A DNA stretch of 64,000 nucleotides. It comes from Desulfofustis sp. PB-SRB1 (GTDB lineage: Bacteria; Desulfobacterota; Desulfobulbia; Desulfobulbales; Desulfocapsaceae). Shown here in pieces: positions 54,499 through 63,741 of the stretch. The first letter of the stretch is position 1. Each line of letters starts with the position of its first letter. The notes beneath the pieces are model-generated. The model saw only the letters and a list, made by a program, of their open reading frames with translations, had not been told where the DNA came from and searched no databases. The DNA lies in the NCBI GenBank assembly GCA_016722945.1, contig JAEQMT010000010.1, forward strand, positions 699,765 through 763,764. Reading direction: 5' to 3'. The translations under genes and the position numbers were made by a program.

Positions 54499-55599
54499 AT
54501 GCGCATTTTCATTGTCCTGGTAACTTGTCTGCTTGTTTCCCACACTGCTGGTGCCGCCGACCGAACGTTTACCGATGCCCTCGGCAGAGTTGTATCGGTG
54601 CCGGAGACGGTTGACCGGGGCATCTGTTCCGGTTCCGGTTGTCTTCGCCTGTTAACGTATCTGCAGGCCGAGGACATGATCGTGGGCGTCGATGACATGG
54701 AAGGGCGCCGCAGCAAATTTGCTGCACGGCCTTACGCCCTGGCCAACCCTCAGTTCAAAACAATGCCGATTTTCGGAGAATTTCGCGGCCATGACAACCC
54801 GGAGCTCATCCTCACCCTTGAACCGCCGCCGCAGGTCGTGCTGAAGACCTATACCTCCTCGATGGGATATGATCCACAGGAGTTGCAGGACAAGACCGGT
54901 ATTCCTGTCGTTGCCCTCAATTACGGCAACCTTGGCGATCTGCGCCCCGCACTCTATGAAACGCTGAGGCTGATGGGCGATATCGTCGGCAAAACTGAGC
55001 GGGCCGAAGAAGTAATCGCCTTCATTGATGGTGCCATCGCCGATCTGCAGAGCCGCACAGCTGACATTGCGGCAGAACAACGCCCGGCTGTCTTCCTCGG
55101 CGGGGTCGCCTTCAAAGGCCCCCATGGCCTGCAATCAACAGAACCGGCTTATCCCCCGTTCGTGCTGCTCAATGCGAACAATCGTGCCTTTGACCCGTCA
55201 TTTTCCCAAAAGGAGTTGAGCAACTCCACTGTTTCCAAAGAACAGATTGTTGCCTGGGATCCCGAATACCTGTTTCTCGACCTCGCGACTCTGCAGATGG
55301 GCGAGGGGGCGGGCGGACTGCACGAATTGAGGACGGATCCGGCCTACCGCCTGCTGTCTGCTGTCGAAAATAATCGGGTTTTCGGCGTGTTGCCGTACAA
55401 CTGGTACACCGCCAACTACGGCTCGATCCTCGCCAATGCCTATTTCATCGGCACCATTCTCTACCCCGAACGTTTCAAAGATGTCGACCCCAGGCAGAAA
55501 GCCGACGAGATCTACCGGTTTCTCGTCGATAAACCTGTTTTCGGGCTTATGGATGATTCCTTCCAGAACCTCGTTTTCAGAAACATTCCCGTGAAGTGA
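54499..55599 (+). CDS. ABC transporter periplasmic metal-chelate-binding protein
   Basis: A 366-residue TroA/BtuF-type binding protein. The signal peptide ends near SHTAGAAD. The mature start RTFTDALGRVVSVPETVDR and the domain connected by a rigid helix (YETLRLMGDIVGKTERAEEVI) are typical of iron-siderophore, cobalamin and MolA-type binders. GICSGSGCLRLLTYL replaces the usual binding-lobe start. The substrate is not certain; the FmdE partner makes molybdate/tungstate or iron likely. Confidence 0.88.
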   Translation: MRIFIVLVTCLLVSHTAGAADRTFTDALGRVVSVPETVDRGICSGSGCLRLLTYLQAEDMIVGVDDMEGRRSKFAARPYALANPQFKTMPIFGEFRGHDNPELILTLEPPPQVVLKTYTSSMGYDPQELQDKTGIPVVALNYGNLGDLRPALYETLRLMGDIVGKTERAEEVIAFIDGAIADLQSRTADIAAEQRPAVFLGGVAFKGPHGLQSTEPAYPPFVLLNANNRAFDPSFSQKELSNSTVSKEQIVAWDPEYLFLDLATLQMGEGAGGLHELRTDPAYRLLSAVENNRVFGVLPYNWYTANYGSILANAYFIGTILYPERFKDVDPRQKADEIYRFLVDKPVFGLMDDSFQNLVFRNIPVK

Positions 55600-55603
55600 C
55601 GCC

Positions 55604-56674
55604 ATGCATTTTGGCGATGGGGAAATACCTGAGGAGTATCGCCGCTATGTCGGCAGGAAGGTGCTGTTCATCACCGGAGCTACAGCCGCCCTCATCTTTT
55701 CCCTGGTGTTTTCACTATCCATGGGGGCTGCTGAAGTACCCGCGGTCGAGGTCATACGAAGCCTTCTGGGGAGTGCGGTATCTGAGCGATCGGATATCAT
55801 CGTCATCAATATCAGACTGCCGCAGGCCGTCGCCGCGGTACTTGCCGGAGCGGGTCTCGCCGCGGCAGGGGCTACCATGCAGTCGATCCTGCGTAATCCG
55901 CTGGGCTCGCCCTTTACCCTGGGCATCTCCCACGCCGCTGCTTTCGGTGCGGCGTTCGCCGTCATGGTTCTGGGCGGCGGTGTCATGTCTTCCAAGACGG
56001 TCGGCGCCGTCAGCATAACCAACCCTTACGTCACCACGCTGGCGGCGTTCATCTTCAGCCTGCTGGCTGCCGCCGTCATCATCGGGATATCAAGAGTGCG
56101 CGGCGCCAGCCCTGAGGTGATGGTGCTGACCGGTGTGGCCCTGGGAGCGCTCTTCACCGCGGGCACGATGTTTCTTCAATACTTCGCCGATGATGTGCAG
56201 CTGGCGGCCATGGTCTTCTGGACATTTGGGGACACGGCCCGGGCAACCTGGACCGAACTCGCGGTTATTGCCGGTGTCTGCGTGGTGTGCTTTGTCTATT
56301 TCATTGCCAATGGCTGGAACCTCAACGCGATCGATGCCGGCGACGAAACCGCCAAAGGCCTCGGTGTCCGGGTCGAGCGGTTACGCTTGGTGGGCATGCT
56401 GCTGGCCTCGCTTCTGACGGCGGTGATCATCTCTTTTCTCGGTATCATCGGCTTCGTCGGCCTGGTTGCACCCCATATGGTGCGCAGGATCATCGGTGCT
56501 GATCATCGTTTTCTGATGCCGGCCGCCATGCTCATTGGCGCGCTGCTTCTGCTCCTCTCAGACACGGCCGCCCGCCTGATGCTGGCTCCTCATGTTTTAC
56601 CGGTATCGGTGCTCACCGCGTTCATGGGCGCCCCGGTTTTTCTTTTGCTCATACTCAGGGGAAGGCGGAAATGA
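55604..56674 (+). CDS. ABC transporter permease (FecCD/BtuC family)
   Basis: A 356-residue, about ten-helix permease. The early VINIRLPQAVAAVLAGAGLAAAGATMQSILRNPLGSPFTLGIS block (seen as RNPLGSPFTLGISHAAAFGA) and the late GIIGFVGLVAPHMVRRIIGADHRFLMP are classic BtuC/FecCD signatures; ETAKGLGVRVERLR is the coupling region. It overlaps the ATPase gene by 4 bp. Confidence 0.95.
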   Translation: MHFGDGEIPEEYRRYVGRKVLFITGATAALIFSLVFSLSMGAAEVPAVEVIRSLLGSAVSERSDIIVINIRLPQAVAAVLAGAGLAAAGATMQSILRNPLGSPFTLGISHAAAFGAAFAVMVLGGGVMSSKTVGAVSITNPYVTTLAAFIFSLLAAAVIIGISRVRGASPEVMVLTGVALGALFTAGTMFLQYFADDVQLAAMVFWTFGDTARATWTELAVIAGVCVVCFVYFIANGWNLNAIDAGDETAKGLGVRVERLRLVGMLLASLLTAVIISFLGIIGFVGLVAPHMVRRIIGADHRFLMPAAMLIGALLLLLSDTAARLMLAPHVLPVSVLTAFMGAPVFLLLILRGRRK

Positions 56675-57474
56675 TTCTTGATGTCAGGGGGCTCGCCTTT
56701 TCCTACAACTCTCATCCGGTGCTGGAGGGAATCGAGTTCTCCCTGGGCGCGGGCGAGCTTCTGGCCATCCTCGGGCCCAACGGAGTCGGGAAGACAACCC
56801 TGCTGAAATGCATGAACGCCATCCACAAACCGACGGGCGGGGCTGTCTATGTTCACTGGCGCAGCGTCCTGGAACTCTCCCCTCGCGATATTGCCCGGGA
56901 TGTGGCATACGTGGCGCAGCGCAGCGAGGTTGCCCGTCTCACCGTATTCGATACCGTTCTTATGGGCCGGAAGCCTCACATTCGCTGGAAGGTTTCAGAT
57001 ACGGATGTAAAAATAGTTGATGCCGCTCTCAGCCGCCTTCATCTGAATGCGCTTCGTCTGCGCTATATCGACACGCTCAGCGGCGGTGAGTTGCAGAAGG
57101 TGTCCGTTGCCCGGGCTCTGGTGCAGGAGCCCCAGATCCTTTTACTCGACGAACCGACGAGCTCGCTTGACCTGAAAAACCAGATCGATATTCTGACCAT
57201 GATTCGAAGGGTCGTTGACGAACACCAGATAGCCGCCGTGATGACCATGCACGACCTGAACACCGCTTTGCGCTTCGCCCACAAGTTTTTGTTTCTCAAA
57301 AGCGGGCGCATTCACTCCGCCGGCGCGATACAGGAAATGACCGCCGAGATGATCGAGTCCGTTTACGGCCTTCCGGTGGCGGTCCACCACCATTACGGCC
57401 GCCCCCTTGTCGTGCCGCTCTGTGAGGATGTCCCGGCACCATTACCGACGAGGAGCGCGGCGCAAATAAATTGA
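56671..57474 (+). CDS. ABC transporter ATP-binding protein
   Basis: A 267-residue FecE/BtuD-type ATPase. Walker A GPNGVGKTTLL (about residues 35-45), Q-loop VAQRSE, signature LSGGELQKVSVARAL, Walker B ILLLDEPTSSLD and the switch MTMHDLN are all intact. It energises the FecCD-type permease upstream. Confidence 0.96.
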   Translation: MILDVRGLAFSYNSHPVLEGIEFSLGAGELLAILGPNGVGKTTLLKCMNAIHKPTGGAVYVHWRSVLELSPRDIARDVAYVAQRSEVARLTVFDTVLMGRKPHIRWKVSDTDVKIVDAALSRLHLNALRLRYIDTLSGGELQKVSVARALVQEPQILLLDEPTSSLDLKNQIDILTMIRRVVDEHQIAAVMTMHDLNTALRFAHKFLFLKSGRIHSAGAIQEMTAEMIESVYGLPVAVHHHYGRPLVVPLCEDVPAPLPTRSAAQIN

Positions 57475-57492
57475 TTAGGGGAGTATACCGAG

Positions 57493-58104
57493 ATGTCATG
57501 CACCATTGATCCTGAGACCATTGAACACCTCACAACATTCCACGGACATAGCTGCCCCGGGCTGGCCATTGGCATCCGCGCCGCGGAAGCAGCTCTCGAG
57601 CGATTTGCCGGGGCTGATCCCGCGGATCTCGTGGCCGTGGTGGAAACCGACATGTGCGGAGTTGACGCAATCCAGTACCTGACCGGCTGTACCATGGGGA
57701 AAGGAAACCTGATTCACCGTGACTACGGCAAGATGGCCTTTTCGTTTTTCCACCGACCCAGCGGAACAGGTATCAGACTTCTCCTTAATCCCGAATTGCA
57801 TAAGGGAAGGGGCGCGGAACTGGCTGAACTCATGAGCAGGAAACAAAACGGTGAAATCACCCGGACCGAAGAAGAGCGCATTGCCGTTCTGCGTGTGGAG
57901 CTTAAGCGACTCTATATGGGGGCATCGTTAAAGGAGATGTTCTCGTGTGAGGCATCGGATAGTCCGCCGCCGCGCCCTGCACGAATTCTGCAGAGCCTTG
58001 CCTGCGATGGTTGCGGAGAACACGCCATGGAATCCAGAACCCGCCGCTTTGGCGGGCGCACGCTTTGTCTGCCGTGCTTCGAACTGGTTGAGCAGAAAAT
58101 ATAG
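57493..58104 (+). CDS. FmdE-family protein with C-terminal zinc ribbon
   Basis: A 203-residue protein of the family named after formylmethanofuran dehydrogenase subunit E. The N-terminal domain has FHGHSCPGLAIGIRAA, ETDMCGVDAIQYLTGCTMGKGN and a DYGKMAF strand; the C-terminus has a CDGC ... CLPC zinc ribbon. In anaerobes such genes often follow metal ABC importers. Here the 18-bp gap makes it the fourth gene of the operon; a role in handling the imported metal (Mo/W or Fe) is inferred. Confidence 0.9.
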   Translation: MSCTIDPETIEHLTTFHGHSCPGLAIGIRAAEAALERFAGADPADLVAVVETDMCGVDAIQYLTGCTMGKGNLIHRDYGKMAFSFFHRPSGTGIRLLLNPELHKGRGAELAELMSRKQNGEITRTEEERIAVLRVELKRLYMGASLKEMFSCEASDSPPPRPARILQSLACDGCGEHAMESRTRRFGGRTLCLPCFELVEQKI

Positions 58105-58133
58105 TATGCTCAACACCTGATGCGGCGGCCGCC

Positions 58134-58170
58134 GACAACCGCCTCCGGGGACAACCGCCTCCGGGGACAG
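58134..58170 (+). repeat. Small tandem repeat with REP-like end
   Basis: The 16-bp unit GACAACCGCCTCCGGG occurs twice (58134-58149, 58150-58165), then GACAG. The following GGGGACAGTTTATTTATTTT (58163-58182) resembles other REP-type sequence ends; no inverted partner is seen. Confidence 0.6.
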
Positions 58171-58217
58171 TTTATTTATTTTGACGGCAAACTGGTGAAC
58201 CGGGGAGGGGCAGAGAT

Positions 58218-58451
58218 CTACACCTCCACCTCGATAAAATCCGCTTCGTTGTTGCGCAGGGTGAGGGTGGCGCCGTTTTTCAGGCGCAGGGCCACCGGAT
58301 CGTTGAGGGGGGCGCGGCCCTGGATGATGATTTCCGCACCGGGCACCAGCCCCATGTCTCTGAGGCGGCGGCCGAGAACTCCGGCGGCCTTGACGGCGCG
58401 GATGGTGCCTGATTGCTGTTTGGCCATCCGGCGCATGGATATAGTCGGCAT
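58218..58451 (-). CDS. feoA: FeoA-domain protein
   Basis: A 77-residue SH3-like protein. AAGVLGRRLRDMGLVPGAEIII and ALRLKNGATLTLRNNEADFIEV match FeoA, the small cytosolic partner of the FeoB ferrous iron transporter. No feoB is in the window; it follows glnS by 13 bp. It could be a stand-alone FeoA-like regulator. Confidence 0.85.
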   Translation of the reverse strand: MPTISMRRMAKQQSGTIRAVKAAGVLGRRLRDMGLVPGAEIIIQGRAPLNDPVALRLKNGATLTLRNNEADFIEVEV

Positions 58452-58464
58452 GATGTTTCTCAGC

Positions 58465-60153
58465 TTATTTTTGACTCAGCTTTGCCCAGGAATCGCGCAG
58501 GGTTACGGTACGGTTGAAAAGCGGCGCCAGCGGGTCTTCCTGGCGCTGATCCTTGCAGAAATACCCTTGGCGCTCGAACTGTACCGGCTTACCGATGGGT
58601 AAATCAGCCAGGGCCGGTTCCATGTAGCAGCCTTGCAGCAAGCGGCGTGAGTCGGGGTTGAGATGTTCGGTAAACTCAGTCTCTTTGTCGCTTTCCGGAT
58701 CCTCCTCCATAAAAAGCCGGTCATAGAGCACCACCGCACAGGGTCGCGCATGGGCTGCGGAGAGCCAGTGAATAACCCCTTTGACCTTGCGTCCTTCCGG
58801 GGTTCCCCCTTTTGAAGCGGGATCGTAGGTGCAGTGCACAACGCTGATTTCACCGGTTTCAGGATCTTTTTCATAGCCGGTGCAGGTGATGTTATAACCG
58901 TAGCGCAGCCGTACTTCACGGCCGGGTCCGAGACGGAAGAATTTTGCGGGCGGATCCTCCATGAAATCGTCCTGTTCGATCAAAATCTCCCGGGAAAACG
59001 GCAGCTCACGGTTTCCCAGTTCGGGCCGCTTGGGGTGATTGGCGGCGGTGACCATCTCCACCTGATCGTCCGGGTAATTGTCGATGATTACGGTAAGCGG
59101 TTTGAGCACCGCCATGGCGCGTGGGGCGTGCTCGTTGAGGTCGTTGCGTACCGCGTTCTCCAGCACGCCCATGTCGATCCAGCTCTGTTTTTTACCCACC
59201 CCGATCTCCTCACAGAAACCGCGGATCGCCCGTGGTGTGTAACCGCGCCGCCGCAGCCCGGAGATGGTGAGCATGCGCGGATCGTCCCAGCCGTCGACCA
59301 GGCCGTTTTCAATGAGTAGGCGCAGCTTGCGCTTGCTCATGACCGTGTAGCTGAGATTGAGCCGGGCAAACTCGTACTGGCGCGGATGGATAGGCGTGTG
59401 CAGGGTGTCCAGTACCCAGTCATAAAGGGCCCGGTTATCCTGAAACTCAAGGGTGCAGAGCGAATGGGTGATGGATTCCAGCATATCGGAGAGGCAGTGG
59501 GTAAAGTCATACATCGGGTAGATACACCACCTGTCACCGGTGCGGTGGTGGTGCGCCCGAAGAATCCGGTAGAGCACCGGGTCACGCATGAGCACCACCG
59601 GTGAACCCATATCGATCTTGGCACGCAGCACCCGGCTGCCGTCATCAAATTCACCGGCCCGCATGCGCCGGAACAGATCGAGATTTTCGCTCACCGGGCG
59701 ATCCCGATACGGGCTGTTGGTACCGGGCTCGGTGAGGGTGCCGCGCAGTTGCCTGATTTGCTCGGCACTAAGATCGCAGACATAGGCATTGCCCTGCTCG
59801 ATGAGCTGCTCGGCGAACTGGTAAAGCTGTTCGAAATAATCAGAGGCGAAATAGAGGTGCTCCCCCCAGTCAAAGCCGAGCCAGCGCACATCCTCCTTGA
59901 TGGAGGTGACATAGGCTTCTTCTTCTTTGGTGGGGTTGGTGTCGTCGAAGCGCAGGTGGCAGCGCCCCTGAAATTCGCCGGCGATTCCAAAATTGAGGCA
60001 GATCGACTTGGCGTGGCCGATGTGCAGAAAGCCGTTGGGTTCGGGCGGGAATCGGGTGATGGGGGCGGGGTGTTTGCCGCTTTCCCGGTCGCGCGCGACG
60101 ATCTGACGGATAAAATCCAGTGGTTTGGCTTCGCTGGTGTGCGGTTCGTTCAT
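58465..60153 (-). CDS. glnS: Glutamine--tRNA ligase
   Basis: A 562-residue class I synthetase. The HIGH motif is in [19 protein letters not shown] (about residue 43), with DDTNPTKEE, and the KMSKS equivalent is VMSKRKL (about residue 272); the C-terminal half is the beta-barrel anticodon-binding domain. The length equals E. coli GlnRS. It starts 8 bp after gltX, so both glutamyl- and glutaminyl-tRNA synthetases are cotranscribed. Confidence 0.95.
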   Translation of the reverse strand: MNEPHTSEAKPLDFIRQIVARDRESGKHPAPITRFPPEPNGFLHIGHAKSICLNFGIAGEFQGRCHLRFDDTNPTKEEEAYVTSIKEDVRWLGFDWGEHLYFASDYFEQLYQFAEQLIEQGNAYVCDLSAEQIRQLRGTLTEPGTNSPYRDRPVSENLDLFRRMRAGEFDDGSRVLRAKIDMGSPVVLMRDPVLYRILRAHHHRTGDRWCIYPMYDFTHCLSDMLESITHSLCTLEFQDNRALYDWVLDTLHTPIHPRQYEFARLNLSYTVMSKRKLRLLIENGLVDGWDDPRMLTISGLRRRGYTPRAIRGFCEEIGVGKKQSWIDMGVLENAVRNDLNEHAPRAMAVLKPLTVIIDNYPDDQVEMVTAANHPKRPELGNRELPFSREILIEQDDFMEDPPAKFFRLGPGREVRLRYGYNITCTGYEKDPETGEISVVHCTYDPASKGGTPEGRKVKGVIHWLSAAHARPCAVVLYDRLFMEEDPESDKETEFTEHLNPDSRRLLQGCYMEPALADLPIGKPVQFERQGYFCKDQRQEDPLAPLFNRTVTLRDSWAKLSQK

Positions 60154-60161
60154 GGGAGATT

Positions 60162-61643
60162 CTACTGGTAAAGGCGCGGGGTGTTGCGCAGCCGCTGGAT
60201 CACCTTGTCGCGGCCGATGGTAATCAGAATGTCAAAGAGTGACGGCCCGGCCAGTTGCCCGGTTACCACGGTACGCACACCGTTGATGATGACTCCCGGT
60301 TTCACCTGCACCGAGTCGGCAAACTGCCGGGTAACCCGCTCGGTTTCGGTCAGGGAGAAATCGGCCAGTCTGGTAAACTCGTCGGCAAGTGCCGGTAGCC
60401 AATTTTCAAGATCCGGGTATTTGAGGATGTTTTTGTTAAGCGGTTTGGCGTCCACCACAAAATCATCGCTGAAGTAGGCACGGCCTGCACCGATGAAATC
60501 TTTTACGGTATGAAAGCGGGACCGGATGAGATCGATGGTGTGGTGGAACCACGCTTTATCCTCATGCTCGTAGCTCTGCCGCCAGATGTTCTCCGCCACG
60601 AGTTCTGCTTGTACCAGCGGCGCCAGTTCATCCACGGGCATGGTGCGCAGATAGTGCTCGTTGATGGCAATAGCCTTGGGGTCGGTGAAGAATTTGGGGT
60701 CGTTTTTATGGTAGTTGAAGATAGCCGGGGCCTTGGATATCCGCTCCAGACTGAAGGCGTCGATTAATTCGGATCGTGAAAAAAACTCTTGATCATCGCC
60801 CGGCGACCAGCCCAGCAGCACCAGATAGTTGTTGAAGGCCCAGGGTAAAAAGCCGTGGTCTCGATAAAACTGCACGGCAACGATTTCCCCGTGGCTGCGT
60901 TTTGAGATCTTCGCCCGTTTCGGATCAAGGGTCAACGGCATGTGAGCAAATGTCGGCAGCTCCGCCGCCAGCGCTTCGTAGAGCAGGAGCTGCCTGATCG
61001 TATTATCCTTATGATCCTGACCGCGGATGACGTGGGTGATCCGGTCACGGATATCGTCGACCACGTTGCAGAGCAGATAAAGCGGGGCGCCGTTGGAGCG
61101 GACGATGACAAAATCGTCCAGTTCCTGGTAATTTGTTTCGATGCGCCCCAAGATGACATCGTCGTAACCCAGCGTGCCGGTGCGCTCCGGCACCTTGAAG
61201 CGGATCACCGATGGCTGCCCGGCCGCCTGCCGGGCGCTGAGATCGGCCTCGCTCAGGTTACGGCAGGCGCCGTCGTAGCCGACTTTGGTTTTGGCGGCAA
61301 GAGCGGCATCACGTTTGGCATCCAGCTCCTCTTTGGTACAAAAACATCTGTAGGCATGCCCATTTGCAAGCAGCTGCTGAGCTGCAGTCCGGTGTTCATT
61401 GCCGAACTCGCTCTGGAAGTAAGGGCCTTCGTCCCAGTCTATCCCCAGCCATTTCAGCCCCTCCACGATACCGGTAATGGATGATTCACTGGAGCGCTCG
61501 GCATCGGTGTCCTCGATGCGCAGGATCATCGATCCGCCATGCTTTCTGGCAAAGAGCCAGTTAAAAAGAGCGGTGCGGGCGCCGCCGATATGCAGATAGC
61601 CGGTGGGACTGGGCGGGAAACGAACACGAACTGGCTTTGTCAT
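60162..61643 (-). CDS. gltX: Glutamate--tRNA ligase
   Basis: A 493-residue class I synthetase. It has [21 protein letters not shown] (HIGH equivalent), RCFCTKEEL at the zinc-binding insertion, and KISKRSHG (KMSKS equivalent, about residue 249). The ORF extends to a TTG at 61658; ATG 61643 (MTKPVRVRF) is the standard start although the ribosome-binding site is weak. First gene of the gltX-glnS-feoA run. Confidence 0.95.
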   Translation of the reverse strand: MTKPVRVRFPPSPTGYLHIGGARTALFNWLFARKHGGSMILRIEDTDAERSSESSITGIVEGLKWLGIDWDEGPYFQSEFGNEHRTAAQQLLANGHAYRCFCTKEELDAKRDAALAAKTKVGYDGACRNLSEADLSARQAAGQPSVIRFKVPERTGTLGYDDVILGRIETNYQELDDFVIVRSNGAPLYLLCNVVDDIRDRITHVIRGQDHKDNTIRQLLLYEALAAELPTFAHMPLTLDPKRAKISKRSHGEIVAVQFYRDHGFLPWAFNNYLVLLGWSPGDDQEFFSRSELIDAFSLERISKAPAIFNYHKNDPKFFTDPKAIAINEHYLRTMPVDELAPLVQAELVAENIWRQSYEHEDKAWFHHTIDLIRSRFHTVKDFIGAGRAYFSDDFVVDAKPLNKNILKYPDLENWLPALADEFTRLADFSLTETERVTRQFADSVQVKPGVIINGVRTVVTGQLAGPSLFDILITIGRDKVIQRLRNTPRLYQ

Positions 61644-61683
61644 GTGATATCTATACAAGTTCTAGGGAAGCAGACTGACTAAA

Positions 61684-61825
61684 GTGAACCTTAAAAAATG
61701 AGAATTTTCGGCCAATCTCCGCGTTGCTCAAAAAATTTTATCCTGGCAATATCAGTCATATGTCCGCGGTAACATTTCCCTCGCGCCTTGATCTTGAACG
61801 AAAATTATCATTTTTCAAAGCTCCC
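61684..61825 (-). repeat. Dispersed ~140-bp repeat, family A copy 4
   Basis: A 142-bp copy in reverse orientation, from GTGAACCTTAAAAAATG to TTCAAAGCTCCCC, close to copy 3 over the core (GCGTTGCTCAAAAAATTTTATCCTGGCAATATCAG, matching copy 3 over this stretch). It lies 41 bp upstream of gltX. The remaining 61826-62091 upstream of serA holds a CTGCCG/CGGCAG hairpin near 61878 but no clear promoter. Confidence 0.85.
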
Positions 61826-62091
61826 CAAAGCTCAATTAACTAATCATCAATCGATACTATGCAAAGCGGTGCTGCTGCCGCGGGCAACGGCAGTGCGTTT
61901 ATAGCGGGTGGATTTGCTTTGATCAACGATTTTGCGTGATGGTGCGGTAAATCATCTCTCCGCCGTGTTGAACTAACTGATTTCGTTGAATAATCTTTCT
62001 GCTTGTTTTTGATGGACAAAACAATTTATGATTATGGGTTAACCATTTAATTTTTAGATTTAAGGATCAATACCAAATTTAGAGAGGGAAC

Positions 62092-63699
62092 ATGAAGGTT
62101 CTGGTAAGCGATAACTTATCGCCGTTGGGGGTCGACATACTCACTCGGGCCGGTTTTCAGGTGGATGTAAAGACGGGGCTCAGTCCGGCTGAACTTATTG
62201 ACATCATCGGCTCATACGAGGGGCTTGTCATCCGCAGTGCCACCCGGGTAACCGCCGAGCTGCTGGCCGCCGCAAAACGACTCAAAGTAGTGGGCCGGGC
62301 CGGGATCGGTCTTGATAACGTCGATATCGGGGCTGCCTCGGAAAAGGGCGTGGTAGTGATGAATACGCCGGACGGCAACGCCACCACCGCGGCTGAGCAT
62401 GCCATCGCCATGATGATGGCGCTGTCGCGCAATATTCCCCAGGCAACCGTATCCATGAAGGCGGGCAGGTGGGAGAAGAAAAATTTCATGGGCCGCGAAT
62501 TGACCGGCAAGGTGTTTGGCGTCATCGGGTTTGGCCGTATCGGCTCCATTGCGGTGAACAGGGCGCAGGGGTTGAAAATGAAGGCTATCGCCTATGATCC
62601 GCACATGCCACAGGAGATCGCTGAAAAAAGCGGGGTGGAACTCACCACTCTGGCAGAGCTCGCCCGGCAGGCGGATTATATCTCCGTCCATGTGCCGCTT
62701 ACCAAGGAAACCAAACATCTCGTTTCCACCGAGTTTTTCAAAAACATGAAATCAGATGCAATGTTTATTGACTGTGCTCGGGGCGGGGTATGTGATGAGG
62801 ATGCCCTGTACCAGGCCCTGAAAGAAGGTGAAATAGCCGGCGCCGCCATGGATGTGTTCAGCCAGGAACCCACTACCCTGGAGAACTGCCCGTTGCTGGC
62901 GCTTGACAATTTTATCTGCACGCCGCATCTGGGCGCCTCCACCAGCGAGGCCCAGGAAAATGTGGCGGTGGCCATCGCCCGCCAGATTGGCGACTACTTA
63001 AAAAACGGCACCGTAACCAACGCGGTGAACGTGCCGTCGGTAAGCGCCGAGGTCCTCGCCAAAACGGGGCCATACATAACCCTGGCGGAGATGTTGGGCG
63101 CCATGCATATGCAACTGGCTCGTGGCGGCGTCCGGGAAATTGCCGTGGAATATGGCGGCGGCCTTGCGGAGATGGACACCGGACCGATTACGGTGGCTTT
63201 TCTCAAAGGGCTGTTCACCCCCATCATCAAAGACGCCGTCAATTATGTGAATGCGCCGATTATTGCACGGGAACGAGGGATCAAAGTGATCGAGTCGCGT
63301 ACCAACCGCACCGACGACTTCATCAACACCCTCACCGTCAAGGTCCTGGCCGACGACGGAGAGAATGTGCTGGTGGGCACCGTCTTTGGCAAAAATGAAC
63401 CGCGTCTGGTCAGGCTCAACACATTCCGTCTCGAGGCGCTGCCGGCTGGGCCGATGCTGCTGGTTTTCAACAATGACGTACCGGGCGTGATCGGCGCTCT
63501 GGGCACCGAGTTGGGGCGGGCCGGCGTCAATATTTCGCGGATGACGGTGGGGCGTGAGGAGACCAGCAATCAAAATATTATATTTCTCGGAACCGATTCA
63601 GTGATTACTGATGAAGTGCTGAACAAGGTTCGCGGTCTGGCGAATATATACGGGGCTCAGGCACTTGAGCTTTCGCGCTATGACATCGGGCAGAGTTAA
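62092..63699 (+). CDS. serA: D-3-phosphoglycerate dehydrogenase (long form with ACT domain)
   Basis: A 535-residue enzyme of serine biosynthesis. The NAD fold GVIGFGRIGSIAVNRA (about residue 141), catalytic CARGGVCDEDAL and the histidine in TPHLGASTSEAQENVA are present. After residue ~320 comes the allosteric substrate-binding domain, and from ~455 a C-terminal ACT domain (PGVIGALGTELGRAGVNISR). AGAGAGGGAAC before ATG 62092 is a good start signal. Confidence 0.96.
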   Translation: MKVLVSDNLSPLGVDILTRAGFQVDVKTGLSPAELIDIIGSYEGLVIRSATRVTAELLAAAKRLKVVGRAGIGLDNVDIGAASEKGVVVMNTPDGNATTAAEHAIAMMMALSRNIPQATVSMKAGRWEKKNFMGRELTGKVFGVIGFGRIGSIAVNRAQGLKMKAIAYDPHMPQEIAEKSGVELTTLAELARQADYISVHVPLTKETKHLVSTEFFKNMKSDAMFIDCARGGVCDEDALYQALKEGEIAGAAMDVFSQEPTTLENCPLLALDNFICTPHLGASTSEAQENVAVAIARQIGDYLKNGTVTNAVNVPSVSAEVLAKTGPYITLAEMLGAMHMQLARGGVREIAVEYGGGLAEMDTGPITVAFLKGLFTPIIKDAVNYVNAPIIARERGIKVIESRTNRTDDFINTLTVKVLADDGENVLVGTVFGKNEPRLVRLNTFRLEALPAGPMLLVFNNDVPGVIGALGTELGRAGVNISRMTVGREETSNQNIIFLGTDSVITDEVLNKVRGLANIYGAQALELSRYDIGQS

Positions 63700-63741
63700 C
63701 CACGAAACGAGACAAATTTTCCAGCAATTAAGAGCGATGCG

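Noticed and set aside
61878-61905. CTGCCG/CGGCAG hairpin upstream of serA as a terminator or riboswitch
   Set aside because: The stem is short, no U-run follows, and no known aptamer pattern is visible.
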